This document shows positions 25,561-35,564 of a stretch of DNA of 64,000 bases, one piece after another. The stretch's first letter is position 1; each line of letters opens with the position of its first letter. Under the pieces are notes generated by a model, which searched no databases, was not told where the DNA came from, and saw nothing but the letters and a program-made list of their open reading frames with translations. Origin of the DNA: Kyrpidia spormannii (GTDB lineage: Bacteria; Bacillota; Bacilli; Kyrpidiales; Kyrpidiaceae); NCBI RefSeq assembly GCF_002804065.1, contig NZ_CP024955.1, positions 2,046,001-2,110,000 on the forward strand. The letters are read 5' to 3'. The translations under genes were made by a program, and so were the position numbers.

Positions 25561-25590
25561 ATTCTAACATAACGTTTACGGAAACGTCAA
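25561..25590 (-). promoter_or_regulatory. MerR-type promoter with embedded operator
   Basis: On the minus strand TTGACG (25590-25585) and TAGAAT (25566-25561) are 18 bases apart. Within the spacer lies the inverted repeat ACGTTT-4-AAACGT (25572-25587). This resembles known LiuR-type operators with an ACGTnn...ACGT core, and the location between the boxes is what MerR-family proteins use. Confidence 0.75.
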
Positions 25591-25691
25591 TAACGCCGAA
25601 AACCGACCTACGGCCGGACATGAACCCCTGAGACATTGACCACCATAACTTTTTACGATAAAATAATTCAAACAACGATTCTGATTGTGGT

Positions 25692-27497
25692 ATGGGGGGC
25701 TTTCGGGTGATCGATCGGGCAAAGTGGAGAGGGAAAGGGCCACAGGAACCAACTCGGACGGGCAAGAAATTGGAGATCCAATCATCTCCTGAAGTTACCG
25801 ATCAGTTAACATTTCTCCATTTGTCCGCACGGGACTTGGAAACGGTGCGGGCTTTGAAAAGTGACATCAAGGCTGTTGTCCACGAGGTGGCTGCAGAGCA
25901 TTATGATCGAATTGAAGAGATCCCGGAGTTGCAAGCGATCATGGACCGCCACAGCAACCGGGAACAACTGACGGGGACATTTGTTCATTATTTCACAAAT
26001 TTATTTTCAATAGAAGACTTTGATGATAACTTCGTCAAAACCCGCCGAGCGATCGGACGGATTCACAGTCAAGTCCATCTCCCCGCCAAATGGTACATCG
26101 CCTCCTATATAAGACTTTACGAGCATCTCATCCCGCGATTGGTACATAGTCATTCCAGAAAGCCGGACCAATTGGCTGACATCTTGCTTTCTGTGTTAAA
26201 AGTGATCTCCTTTGACATGCAGTTGATTCTCGAAGCCTACGAGGAGGAGACCGAGTTCCGGTTCATCGATCACATCTCGGGCATTATGGAGTCGATTCTG
26301 AAGATTGACGGAACGGCGAACATCCTGGAGGCGTCTGCGACGTCAAAAAACCACGCCGAAGGGATCAGCGCCGCCGCCGAACAACTGACGGCATCCATTC
26401 GAGAGGTCGCCCAACAGGCTAGCCGGGTCGCCGACTATTCCGACCAGGTGATTCACCATGTGGAATCCGGCCGCCGCGTCATTCAGGAATCCCTCCAGGG
26501 TATGACAGATCTGGGGGAGTCGTTCAAAGCCGCCCGGGAGAAGATCGTCGGATTATCGAACGCTGCCGAGGACATTTCCCACATCGCCAGTCTCATCCGC
26601 AAGATCGCCGATCAGACGAACCTCTTGGCCCTAAACGCGGCCATCGAGGCGGCCCGGGCTGGCGATCACGGTCGGGGATTTGCGGTCGTTGCCTCCGAGG
26701 TGCGCACCCTGGCCGATCAGACGAAGGAGTCGATTCATCGGATCGCGGGGACTGTGGAACAAGTGCAACGGGAAACCCGGGCCGTTCGGGAGTTGGCTGA
26801 CCAGGTCGTCGACAACCTCGGCCTCCGGGTGGCGCAATCCCGGGATGCGCTCCGGACCCTCGAGGAGATTGTCAGCCAGGTGGGACACATGGCGGAGTTT
26901 TTCAATGAAGTGGCGGCGACGACGGAAGAGCAGGCTGCAGCCACCGATGACATTGCCCTTCGCATCGATCACGTCCTGGGCGATGTGGCCCGCACCGATG
27001 ATGAGGCGAACCGGATCGGAAATCAGATCCATGAAACCAGTGTTCAAGCCAATCGCCTGCGCCTCGAACTCATTGGCAACATCCCTCGTTTGGAAGACGC
27101 GCAGCTGGTCCGCGTGGTCATTACGGAACACCTGCTGTGGAAATGGTGGCTGTACAACATGATCCTCGGTTACCATGTGATCGATGAAAAAGAGTTGCTC
27201 GATCATCGCCGGTGCCGCCTGGGACAGTGGTACGAACAGGCCCGGAATCGGACGCCCTTGTCCTCCATGGATTCTTTCCGGGCCATTGAAGAACCCCACA
27301 TCCAGGTGCATCGGCTCGCGGAGGAGATTCACCGGCTCATCCGGGCGGGAGAAACGGTGAAGGCGCGAAGCCGCTTGGCGGATCTGGAACGGGCATCCCA
27401 GAAAGTGGTGGGACATCTGAGGCAGTTGTTGCAAGATCTCAAAACGGGAAAGGCGCAGACTCTCCATGCCGCTGTATCCGGCGCGGACACACGTTAA
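25692..27497 (+). CDS. Globin-coupled chemoreceptor (HemAT-like) with C-terminal CZB domain
   Basis: The 601-residue soluble protein has three parts. Residues 30-190 form a protoglobin sensor; the proximal heme histidine is probably His125 in [17 protein letters not shown]. Residues 200-480 form a methyl-accepting signalling domain with the hairpin tip [20 protein letters not shown]. The C-terminal 120 residues look like a chemoreceptor zinc-binding (CZB) domain ([36 protein letters not shown]). HemAT proteins sense oxygen; CZB domains bind zinc. Having both suggests integration of two signals. No membrane helix is seen. The ATG at 25692 lacks a clear ribosome site; a GTG at 25707 follows GGGGGG. 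It stands alone with no chemotaxis neighbours. Confidence 0.88.
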   Translation: MGGFRVIDRAKWRGKGPQEPTRTGKKLEIQSSPEVTDQLTFLHLSARDLETVRALKSDIKAVVHEVAAEHYDRIEEIPELQAIMDRHSNREQLTGTFVHYFTNLFSIEDFDDNFVKTRRAIGRIHSQVHLPAKWYIASYIRLYEHLIPRLVHSHSRKPDQLADILLSVLKVISFDMQLILEAYEEETEFRFIDHISGIMESILKIDGTANILEASATSKNHAEGISAAAEQLTASIREVAQQASRVADYSDQVIHHVESGRRVIQESLQGMTDLGESFKAAREKIVGLSNAAEDISHIASLIRKIADQTNLLALNAAIEAARAGDHGRGFAVVASEVRTLADQTKESIHRIAGTVEQVQRETRAVRELADQVVDNLGLRVAQSRDALRTLEEIVSQVGHMAEFFNEVAATTEEQAAATDDIALRIDHVLGDVARTDDEANRIGNQIHETSVQANRLRLELIGNIPRLEDAQLVRVVITEHLLWKWWLYNMILGYHVIDEKELLDHRRCRLGQWYEQARNRTPLSSMDSFRAIEEPHIQVHRLAEEIHRLIRAGETVKARSRLADLERASQKVVGHLRQLLQDLKTGKAQTLHAAVSGADTR

Positions 27498-27578
27498 CCT
27501 GGGGGACAGCCGCACACCTTGGGCCGGATTCGCATACAATGGGGCAAATTTCCGGTGACAAGAGGTGGAAAACCGCCG

Positions 27579-28088
27579 ATGAATGCCCTCAGGCCCTGTC
27601 CACCGCGAACGTTTCCTTATTTTGTGAGGCCGGGTGATACGCTGTATCACTTGGCCCAGCGTTATCGGACCACCGTCGGTGCCATCATCTCAGCCAATCC
27701 CTTCGTCGACCCGTACCATCTTCGCATCGGACAGCAGCTCTGCATCCCTCATCAACCCATCTACCCGGCGTGCCCAGAAGGAAATTACTACACCATCCGC
27801 CCCGGGGACACCCTGGCTGCCATTGCACAATTTTTCAACGTTTCCTTGGCCGATCTCATCGAGGCGAACCCGGGAATCGATCCCTACCGCCTGCGAGTGG
27901 GGCAGATCATCTGCATCCCCCTCGCCGTTCCGCCGGTCACCTGTCCCCACCGCTATATCGTTCAGCCCGGCGACACCTTTTACTCCATTGCCCAGCGGTT
28001 TAATATTTCAGTCGACGCTTTGATGAGGATGAATCCCCACGTTCGTCCCGAGGCCCTGCTCATCGGACAGACGATTTGTCTGCCGTGA
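27579..28088 (+). CDS. Triple-LysM protein
   Basis: A 169-residue protein made almost entirely of three LysM repeats (about residues 14-58, 70-113 and 124-168). Each starts with a PGDT motif and ends with a IGQQLCIP/VGQIICIP/IGQTICLP strand. LysM binds N-acetylglucosamine in peptidoglycan or, in spore-formers, anchors coat proteins. No signal peptide or catalytic domain is present, which favours a spore-coat or cortex protein (inference). A conserved cysteine ends each repeat. The ATG at 27579 is chosen over a TTG at 27519. Confidence 0.88.
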   Translation: MNALRPCPPRTFPYFVRPGDTLYHLAQRYRTTVGAIISANPFVDPYHLRIGQQLCIPHQPIYPACPEGNYYTIRPGDTLAAIAQFFNVSLADLIEANPGIDPYRLRVGQIICIPLAVPPVTCPHRYIVQPGDTFYSIAQRFNISVDALMRMNPHVRPEALLIGQTICLP

Positions 28089-28208
28089 CCTCACCGTTGC
28101 AGCAGGCACCTCACATCTCCACAGACATAGCCCCTCCCGGGCCTGGAGATTCGAGAACGCCCTCTGGATCCTCGCCCAGGCCCAGAAAGGGACCAAGTCC
28201 CGCACACC

Positions 28209-29171
28209 TCAGGCTGCACCCCAGGTGGCGTGCGTGGAGCGAACGGAGACAAGGCTGTGCAGAATCATGCCCAGGACCACCAGACCCAGGCCGACCAAAC
28301 CTTCTATGGAAATATGCGTACCGGGAATCACCAAGAGCTCGCCGATTAGAGCAAAGACCACTTCTCCCGACTGAGTGGCTTCCACGGTAGCCAGTTGATG
28401 AACGTCGCCACCCGCCAAATCGGTCGCCCGGAAAAATAGCACCGTGGCGATCACACCGGAGGACAGGGCAACGATCAGGGATTGCAAGGTCTGACCGGCA
28501 CTCGGTCCTCCTTGGGCGACGAGTTGACCCACCGACAGAACGAGCCAAACGGGTAGGCTGGCGATAGTCATGCCCAAGGTTCGCTGGTAGGCGTTTACCC
28601 GGCCTGTGCACAGTTCCATCATCTTGCGATTGCCGAGGGGGTACGCGAAGGCCGCCACCAGGATGGGGAGAGCGCCTAAGAGGAACTCGCGCAGGGGAAC
28701 GTGGGTAGATTGAGACCACTCCATGAGCCCGATCCCGGCGAGGATGATCACCGACATGCCCATCCGCCTCCACGGAATCCGCTTGCGCCGGCGCACAACC
28801 CCTTCCGGGGTCGCCACGAGCTCATCAAACAGCGGTACCACCAGGGAACCGGCGATAATCGTAAACTGCCAGGCTCCCGCGGTCAGCCAAGCTGGGCTGA
28901 AGGCCGCGGCAAAACAAAGCGGCGCGTAGAATAAGCCAAACCCGACGAAACTCCACCAAAGCCACAGCCATGGATGACGCCGCATCTCCACAAACAGGGG
29001 CCGGATCCCTTTCCTGACCCAGACAATCGCCATCAGCAGCGGCACCATGAAAAAGAAGCGGAGCGATGCGCTCCACACCCAACTTCCACCGGCATCTGCC
29101 ATCAATTGATTCAACACAAAAGTTACCGCAAAAAAGAACGACGCCAGAATTCCGAGGGCCACCGCTTGCAC
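28209..29171 (-). CDS. DMT-superfamily multidrug efflux transporter
   Basis: A 320-residue membrane protein with about ten predicted helices, of the drug/metabolite transporter superfamily, EmrE-like long form. The first helix ALGILASFFFAVTFVLNQLM and the later YPLGNRKMM, FFRATDLAGG and VEATQSGEVVFALIGELL segments match the putative multidrug-resistance exporter family. Substrate cannot be inferred. It is a single gene, convergent with the LysM gene. Confidence 0.82.
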   Translation of the reverse strand: MQAVALGILASFFFAVTFVLNQLMADAGGSWVWSASLRFFFMVPLLMAIVWVRKGIRPLFVEMRRHPWLWLWWSFVGFGLFYAPLCFAAAFSPAWLTAGAWQFTIIAGSLVVPLFDELVATPEGVVRRRKRIPWRRMGMSVIILAGIGLMEWSQSTHVPLREFLLGALPILVAAFAYPLGNRKMMELCTGRVNAYQRTLGMTIASLPVWLVLSVGQLVAQGGPSAGQTLQSLIVALSSGVIATVLFFRATDLAGGDVHQLATVEATQSGEVVFALIGELLVIPGTHISIEGLVGLGLVVLGMILHSLVSVRSTHATWGAA

Positions 29172-29426
29172 GATCCATCCCCCCCAGAACCCTGGATTCG
29201 CATAGGCCTACACGGAAAACTGCGCCACAGTCACTAGTTTATGCCCAGCCTTCCCACTCGGTCAACGGGCCTGGTTTACGACTTCGCGTCCCCGCTTTCT
29301 TTAACATTTTTGTAGGGTGGCAAAGACAATCTTGTGGCTCCGGGAATTTTCGTGTATCTTGAAGAAGCTGCGACAGCTGCGAAGGTTCCACCGAGGAATG
29401 TAGCCGAGCCAAAGGCGAAATGAGGG

Positions 29427-29936
29427 ATGATCATGAAAGCGCGGAATATCATCTTCCCGATCTGGTTCCTCTGGTTACTGCCACCCGTCATCATCTTGGT
29501 TGTGGTTGGAAATTTTCTCTTGGATAGCCTGGTGCTCGTGGCGGTCTATACCCTCGCAGGAGTGCCAAGAATCACAAATCAAAGTTTGAAAACGCTTTAT
29601 AAATCTTCGATTCTTAAGGTTGTGCTTTTCGGATTTGTGGCGGACCTTGTCGGCGTTATAACGCTTCTTGCGGTGACCGGCCTTCCCTTGTCCATCCCGC
29701 CATCCCTCGTCTCCGCCGTCAACTTGAACCCTTTTACCAATGTCGGTGCCTTCCTCACCGTCCTCGGCGCCATCATTCTCTCCGCCCTGTGCATTTACGC
29801 GCTGAATTACTTTTTCACGTTTAAGCGCATCGTCGCGGAAAAGGTTACCCGGACCAAATTATCGGCCACCTTGGCAGTTATAACCGCCCCGTGGACCTTT
29901 CTCCTGCCGACCTCGTGGTTTTACCCAGGCATGTAA
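29427..29936 (+). CDS. Small integral membrane protein of unknown function
   Basis: The predicted product has 169 residues and about four membrane helices (near 8-42, 65-88, 105-130 and 145-160). I recognise no family; the basic loop FTFKRIVAEKVTRTK before the last helix suggests a cytoplasmic loop there. A GAGGG and GGATGATC precede the ATG. A weak hairpin follows the stop. The 255 bases upstream (29172-29426) hold a short 35-codon open frame but no clear RNA element. Confidence 0.6.
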   Translation: MIMKARNIIFPIWFLWLLPPVIILVVVGNFLLDSLVLVAVYTLAGVPRITNQSLKTLYKSSILKVVLFGFVADLVGVITLLAVTGLPLSIPPSLVSAVNLNPFTNVGAFLTVLGAIILSALCIYALNYFFTFKRIVAEKVTRTKLSATLAVITAPWTFLLPTSWFYPGM

Positions 29937-29942
29937 TCAGAC

Positions 29943-29970
29943 AAACGGGCGGCAACCTCACCGCCCGTTT
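29943..29970 (+). terminator. Hairpin after the small membrane protein
   Basis: A perfect 10-bp stem (29943-29952 with 29961-29970) with an 8-base loop, ending in three T. The short T-run makes it a weak or bidirectional terminator serving also the minus-strand carboxylase cluster. Confidence 0.55.
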
Positions 29971-30018
29971 AACCCTGAGTCAAGATTTTGTCGGCAACCC
30001 ATCCAATGCTTCTTGTTT

Positions 30019-30591
30019 TCAGTGATTTACAGTGAAATGTGTTTTCACATAGTCCGCCGTCAGGTCTCCAAATGTATGCTCGTCCACAGGCAATTCGCGT
30101 CCAAGCCAATCTCTGTAAAGGGTTTGAATGTCAGGTAGAGCGTCAAAAGTAGGAGGATATCCAACCGGGACCGCCTCGACCTCAAGCAAAGTAAGGCAAC
30201 CAGGACAATAATACTCCCTCAAAACCTGCCAACCTGGTTCAGCATGCATATACTGGGGATAAATTTCGTGAAATTCCTCCGATGACTCGCGGACATAGAC
30301 TCTCGCCTTCACTTTCCAATTCACACGATAGTCCTCGAATTCGTATCCGCAGGTACATTTCACAATCGCTTTTTTCTTTGTTCCTTCAGTCTTGGACACG
30401 ATGCAAAGGTGATCGGAAAGCGGAAGAATCACACGCTCAGTCCAGGGCACCTTCTCCTGAAAATACGCCACCAACGCATCAAAGGCTTCGGGGTCCTTCT
30501 GTCCCGCGATCACCCGAAACAGCTCCTGGGTAGAAATTCGTCCCTCCAGCATATCGGCAATTCGCTGGATTTTCTCACGACTGACCGCCAT
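30019..30591 (-). CDS. acxC: Acetone carboxylase gamma subunit, cluster A
   Basis: This 190-residue protein is the small subunit of an acetone-carboxylase-type complex. The family core is clear: VKCTCGYEFEDYRVNWKVKARVYVR, then EIYPQYMHAEPGWQVLREYYCPGC, with cysteine pairs CTC and CPGC that fit a zinc site. Compared with the cluster B paralogue (165 residues) it carries extra residues at both ends. It starts 4 bases after the beta-subunit gene. Because that gene is broken by an insertion sequence, this subunit may be made little or without its partner. Confidence 0.88.
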   Translation of the reverse strand: MAVSREKIQRIADMLEGRISTQELFRVIAGQKDPEAFDALVAYFQEKVPWTERVILPLSDHLCIVSKTEGTKKKAIVKCTCGYEFEDYRVNWKVKARVYVRESSEEFHEIYPQYMHAEPGWQVLREYYCPGCLTLLEVEAVPVGYPPTFDALPDIQTLYRDWLGRELPVDEHTFGDLTADYVKTHFTVNH

Positions 30592-31913
30592 GATCTCACC
30601 TTCCCTTATACATCGCTACATCCTCGCCGGGCCGGACCACCCAGAACACCCGTCGGCGGTCCATATAAAGCCGATACTCCGGCGGAACTAGAATAGTCGT
30701 CGCGGGCGACTCCACCAAACACGGACCTGTCAACACATTCCCTGCCCGAACCCGATCCATTTCATATACATCCGACTCATGCCAGGTGCCGTTCCAAAAT
30801 ATCGGTCTGTGGTCTTTTCGACAGCCTTGCGCCGGTGTTTCACCGTCCAACGACTCTTCCGGCACAGTGGGCCTTACACTTTCGTAATACCCCGTGACTA
30901 CAGCCCGAGTAATTTGGTACCCAAACTCGGTGCTCCGAGCTGCCCGGGCATATACCTTGTCAAAACTCACTTCGAATTGCTCCGCCAATTCAGAGAGAGT
31001 TTCCGGTTTGATCTCTGGGGCCCCAGTCTGTACTTCCAGATCATCCAACATACCGGCGTAGCGCATCCGCGCACCAAACACAAAACGCAATCGAGTCGGA
31101 TCCAGACCCTCCCGAGAGGCTTCCAGCTCAATCTGGCCTTTCAGAGAACTCCACGCTCGGCTCAGCTGGTCCAGCGCGACCTGATTCAACACGCCTCTCA
31201 TGGCGGCTTCCAACCGCAGACCTTGGGCTAACTGTTCATCGACACTGCCCTTGACATCAGGAGGTAAGGAATCGTAAGCACCACGCATGATCTGCAACGC
31301 GATTCCAGTGGGATCTACTCCCGCTGGAGGTGGCACAAAAATATCCGTGGAAATTTCCTGTCGTACACCATATTCCCCGCAAGCCGCACCGAACGCGGAA
31401 AAGCCCGGGGCCCAGGTTGGAATCATCACTCCGGCCAGGTCCAGACCATGGGTGTACCCAATGGCGTGAAGGGGACCTCCACCCCCATATCCAACGAGAT
31501 GAAATACCTCTGGTCCGAATCCCATTCCGAGCATGACCTGTTGCAAATGAAGCTTGAGCGTGAGATTGGCCAAGTTGTGAACTCCCCAAGCCGCTTCGAA
31601 TACATCGATACCCAGACGGTCCGCGATTTGCTCCTTGAACAGCCGCGTCGCTCGCTCCCGATCCAATTTTACCTGGCCACCCAGAAAGTTATCCGGATTT
31701 AGATACCCGAGAATGAGGTTGGCATCGTTAACGGTTACGGTGTCGACCCCACCTTCGGGCCAACACACCCCCACACGGTACCCCGCACTGTCGGGACCGA
31801 GGCGAACCCGTTGGGTAACCGGATCCACCCGGACAAACGATCCGGTACCGGATCCAATTGAATCGACCGCTACCATCGGTGTATTTACCCAAAACTGATC
31901 GATGATTCCGGAA

Positions 31914-31918
31914 TCCCG
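31914..31918. repeat. Target-site duplication, left copy
   Basis: TCCCG lies directly outside the left end of the IS21-family element and matches the bases at 34551-34555. Confidence 0.85.
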
Positions 31919-32024
31919 TGTTGATATACACTGAAAATGGACCCCAGATCGTCAGTGAAAATTGACCCCCACCAGATAGACTGGTACGCTCCTACTAATC
32001 TGAGTGGGAGCGGGGGAGAAAGGG

Positions 32025-33479
32025 TTGATCTCTATCGAGGATTGGACTGCGATTCGAGCACTCCATGCCCGCGGTGTCAGTATTAAGGCGATTGCGCGGC
32101 AACTGGGAATTTCGCGCAACACTGTGCGTCGTGCCTTGCGGGGAGACGATCCACCCAAGTATGTGCGAAAGAAGCCGTCGGCTCGGGCAACAGACCCATT
32201 CCTGGAGCACATTCGACAGATGTACGTGGAAAAACAATTGATCGGAACACGAATCTATGCGGAGTTGCAGAAGATGGGGTACCAAGGTTCACTTTCTGCG
32301 GTTCACCGGTGTCTGCAGCGGCTGAAGAAAGAACAGCCGCACACCGAAGTGCGGGTTCAGCGGATGGAGACGGCTCCAGGTGAACAAGCCCAGTTCGACT
32401 GGTCGGAGTACTCAGTAAAGATAGGAGGCAAGGAGGTCAAGGTATACGCGTACCGTTACATTCTCAGTTATAGTCGAATGCGATACACGCACTTTGCGCT
32501 GAATCAAACGCTGGAGACGGTCCTGGAAGCTCTGGAGTGCGGGATTCGCCACTTTGGCGGTGTGCCTGAGAGGGTGCTGATCGACAATGCCGGTCAAATG
32601 GTCGTGGATCATCGGCCGGATGGAGCTGTACGGTACCACCCGGAATTTCTCAAGGTCATGGGACTGTACCGGATGGACCCGTATGCATGCGCCCCGTACC
32701 GCGCCCAAACGAAGGGGAAAGTGGAACGGGCCTTCTATATGCTGGAACAGCATTTCCTCAAAGGGACGGAGTTCAAAGACTTTGAGGACCTCATTACCCA
32801 AGGGAAGTCCTTTGACGAATCGGAGAATCAGCGGGTGCACCGCCGGTTGGGACAAACCCCGTTGGAGCGGTTTGAGGCGGACCGGGCGGCTTTACGGCCC
32901 CTCCCCGAGCGCAGGTATGTCGACAGTGTGCGCGTCTTGCGCCGCGTCAGCAGAGACGGATACATCTCCGTCGATCACGTGGAATACTCGGTCCCGCCCT
33001 CCTACCTCGGCCGGGAGGTGTGGGTGACGCAACCCAGGGGGGCATATGTCGAGATGTACGGCCCAGACGGCACCTTCTTGTGTCGGCACGTCAAATCGAG
33101 AGACACCGGCTCGATCCACACGCTGCCCGAACACCAGGCGCCTCACCGGGAGCGTGTCTCGGTTCGTCAGCGATTCTGCGAGGTGTTTCCCAGCGGTGCG
33201 GCATTCTACCAAGGGCTCACCCGTCGGTATGCCCACAACGCTCGGTACCATGCCGCCCGCATCCTGGACATGCGCAGCACCTATAGCGACGAGTCTATTG
33301 AAATGGCCCTGAAGGAGGCCTTGGCTTACGGAGCCACGGACGAGAAGGTCGTGTTGAAACTGCTGGCCAACTACCCGACAAAACCGGCCGCCTCTTCGAG
33401 AAACGTCGAGGTCCAGGCGTTATCTCGGCGCGCCGACACCATTCGCCCGTTGTCCTACTACAGTCAACTGTTGCATTAA
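32025..33479 (+). CDS. istA: IS21 transposase IstA
   Basis: A 484-residue DDE transposase. An N-terminal helix-turn-helix (IKAIARQLGISRNTVRRALRG) precedes the integrase core, with catalytic residues in QFDWSEYSV, VLIDNAGQMV and KGKVERAFYMLEQ. I chose the TTG at 32025 because GGGGGAG lies 6 bases upstream; a GTG at 32004 is in frame but lacks a site. The frame is intact to the end. IstA needs the IstB ATPase, encoded 15 bases downstream. Confidence 0.95.
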   Translation: MISIEDWTAIRALHARGVSIKAIARQLGISRNTVRRALRGDDPPKYVRKKPSARATDPFLEHIRQMYVEKQLIGTRIYAELQKMGYQGSLSAVHRCLQRLKKEQPHTEVRVQRMETAPGEQAQFDWSEYSVKIGGKEVKVYAYRYILSYSRMRYTHFALNQTLETVLEALECGIRHFGGVPERVLIDNAGQMVVDHRPDGAVRYHPEFLKVMGLYRMDPYACAPYRAQTKGKVERAFYMLEQHFLKGTEFKDFEDLITQGKSFDESENQRVHRRLGQTPLERFEADRAALRPLPERRYVDSVRVLRRVSRDGYISVDHVEYSVPPSYLGREVWVTQPRGAYVEMYGPDGTFLCRHVKSRDTGSIHTLPEHQAPHRERVSVRQRFCEVFPSGAAFYQGLTRRYAHNARYHAARILDMRSTYSDESIEMALKEALAYGATDEKVVLKLLANYPTKPAASSRNVEVQALSRRADTIRPLSYYSQLLH

Positions 33480-33494
33480 CAAGGGGGAGTTCCC

Positions 33495-34253
33495 GTGACC
33501 GAAGATGCGATGGAGACCCTGAAACAACATCTCAAAACGCTCCAACTGCCGTATATGCGGGAGGTGGTGGAACGGGAAATTGAGAACGCGGTGAAAATGA
33601 AGCTGACTTACCAAGCTTTTCTCACGCGGCTCGTGGAAGCGGAAGTGTTGCAGAAGACCAACCGGTCCATTGCCACGAAGATTCATCTGGCGCGATTCCC
33701 GCGGATCTGTACATTGGAGGAGTTCGATTTCTCGTTTCAACCTTCGCTCCATGCCGCGGAGATTCGGGAATTGGGAGAACTCGGCTTTATCCACCGAAAA
33801 GAAAACGTTATTTTCCTAGGTCCTCCAGGGGTTGGAAAAACGCACTTAGCGATTGCCCTTGGGGTCAAAGCGTGCACGGCCAGACTCCGGGTCGCGTTTT
33901 TCACCGCCTCTGAACTGGCGGATCTCTTGTATGCCAGTTTAGCGGATCGTTCCACGCCCCAAAAGCTGGCGTCGCTGAGCCGCTACCACCTGCTGATCAT
34001 CGACGAGTTGGGCTACATGCCCATGGACAAGCAACGGGCGAACCTCTTTTTCCAGCTCGTCAGCAAGCGCTATGAGACGGGATCAATCATCCTGACGACC
34101 AACATGCCTTTTGACGAGTGGGACAAGGTGTTTGGCGATACAATTGCTTCTGCCGCCATCATTGATCGTCTGGTGCATCACAGTCACATTTTTCACATTC
34201 AGGGTCACAGTTACCGGATGAAGGACAAGCTCAAGGCCGATGCCTCCGCCTAA
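33495..34253 (+). CDS. istB: IS21 helper ATPase IstB
   Basis: This 252-residue DnaC-like AAA+ ATPase helps IstA select its target. Walker A is GPPGVGKTHLAIALG, Walker B is HLLIIDELGYMP, and the sensor region IILTTNMPFDEWDKVFGD is typical of IstB. GTG start after GGGGGAG. The frame is intact. Confidence 0.95.
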   Translation: MTEDAMETLKQHLKTLQLPYMREVVEREIENAVKMKLTYQAFLTRLVEAEVLQKTNRSIATKIHLARFPRICTLEEFDFSFQPSLHAAEIRELGELGFIHRKENVIFLGPPGVGKTHLAIALGVKACTARLRVAFFTASELADLLYASLADRSTPQKLASLSRYHLLIIDELGYMPMDKQRANLFFQLVSKRYETGSIILTTNMPFDEWDKVFGDTIASAAIIDRLVHHSHIFHIQGHSYRMKDKLKADASA

Positions 34254-34550
34254 TCACCAGCCCGGCGGACTTGGTACCCCATGTTGTCCGTGCGTGTGCG
34301 ACACGCACACGTGGCCGTTGTCCCCTAAGGGCCCCCCATCGGCCCGCAGCCGCGAGGTCAAGGGCGCCCTTGGGCGAGCGAAGCGTCCCTTGACGGAGCG
34401 GCCAGGGCCGATACACTCGGCCCGTTGGGACAACGGCCGACGACGATGAACCCTGAGTGACGACACGACATGGCAAGCAATGACTTCCGTTTTCTGAGGG
34501 GGGTCAAAATTCAGTGCCAAACCGGGGTCAATTCTACTTGACGATCAACA

Positions 34551-34555
34551 TCCCG
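34551..34555. repeat. Target-site duplication, right copy
   Basis: TCCCG directly outside the right end of the IS21-family element, identical to 31914-31918. Confidence 0.85.
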
Positions 34556-35564
34556 AAGTACAATCTGTCCATTGATCACCGCTCCGACGTCGAAAGTCGT
34601 CCCGCCTACATCCGTCGCAATTAGGTACTTGAGACCATAAACGCTCCCGAGAAACTGGGCCCCGATGATGCCGCCCGTCGGGCCCGAATTCACGGTATGA
34701 ATCAGTTGATCGTAAGCAGTGGAAACCGTGGTGCCATAGTTAGTCAGTAGCCGTACTCCAGCATGGCTGCCTTGATCCCTGAACGTACCCTCAAGATCTC
34801 TCAACTGATCCCGGGACGGTTCCGCCGCGTAAACCTGAATCACCACAGCGTTCAGCCTTCCCGCCTCCCCCAAGATCGGGTGTACCCGGTGAGAGAGAAA
34901 CACTGGGATCTGCATCCCCCGCTCCTTCAGTATGTCGCCGACGATTTCCGCGGTACGGATTTCGTGAGACGGATTGACGAAAGAATTCAAATAGCAGATG
35001 ATAATCGCTCTAGCGCCCCGATCCAAAAGGTCCAAGGTTGCCTCACGCACATCCTCTTCATAGAGGGGGATCATCACTTGACCCGTTGGGAGGACCCGCT
35101 CCCGCACCCCTTTGATAAAATCTCGGCTTACGAGAGGATCCGGATGAAAGTGGGACACCGCATGCAGTCGTTCTGGGAGGGACAAATGATGCCAAGACTG
35201 TCGCGCCCGGCCAAACCGTAGTGTATCTTCAAAGCCGGAACTGGTCAAAACCCCCAAAGGTGCCATACCGGTCCGGCTCACCACACGGTTCAGCATTAAC
35301 GTTCCGGTGTATACGACCAATTCTAATCCCGACACGGCCTCTTGAAGGTTTATATCCCACTGGCCCGCCGCATCTTTTAAAGACTCCATGATCCCTTTGG
35401 AAACCGCGTCAGGGGTGGTTTGCGCTTTACCCACCACAAACTGGCCATTGGTATCGATCAGTATCGTGTCGGTCATCGTGCCACCGGTGTCAATGGCCAA
35501 GATTCGCGTTTGACGTTGGGTCATACAACTTCCTCCTTTCGAGAAGAATGGCTTGAACCAGATA

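Larger units (their letters stand above)
31919..34550 (+). mobile_element. IS21-family insertion sequence, complete
   Basis: The element spans 2632 bases, from TGTTGAT at the left to its inverse ATCAACA at the right, the TG...CA ends expected of IS21. Both ends show multiple related blocks with a TGACCCC or GGACCCC core (near 31937-31943, 31962-31970, 34500-34505 and 34524-34530), typical of the repeated transposase-binding sites of this family. It carries istA and istB in the orientation opposite to the host gene. The 296 bases between istB and the right end contain a short dyad (34290-34308) and no gene. The clean 5-bp duplication and open istAB frames suggest a recent, possibly active copy. 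Confidence 0.93.
30596..35524 (-). pseudogene. acxA: Acetone carboxylase beta subunit gene, split by an IS21 element
   Basis: The gene belongs to the hydantoinase A/AcxA family, whose ATPase-fold subunit activates acetone and bicarbonate with ATP. The 5' part (35524-34551) carries the first phosphate motif AIDTGGTMTDT and the second, TDVGGTTFD. The 3' part (31913-30596) resumes at DSGIIDQFWV and runs to the end. The 2632-base insertion plus a duplicated TCCCG separates them. Joining the parts gives an uninterrupted 763-codon frame, aligned without gaps to the intact paralogue at 44883-47030 around the junction. As it stands, the 5' part reads 12 codons into the element and stops, so the complex is probably not made. 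AGGAGG precedes the ATG. Confidence 0.93.

Noticed and set aside
26631..27650. Long minus-strand frame opposite the chemoreceptor
   Set aside because: It is a mirror frame of the MCP and CZB coding sequence, without its own signals.
29310..29418. 35-codon plus-strand frame and possible leader RNA before the 29427 gene
   Set aside because: No ribosome site, no recognised riboswitch core and no stable hairpin with T-run; left as unexplained.
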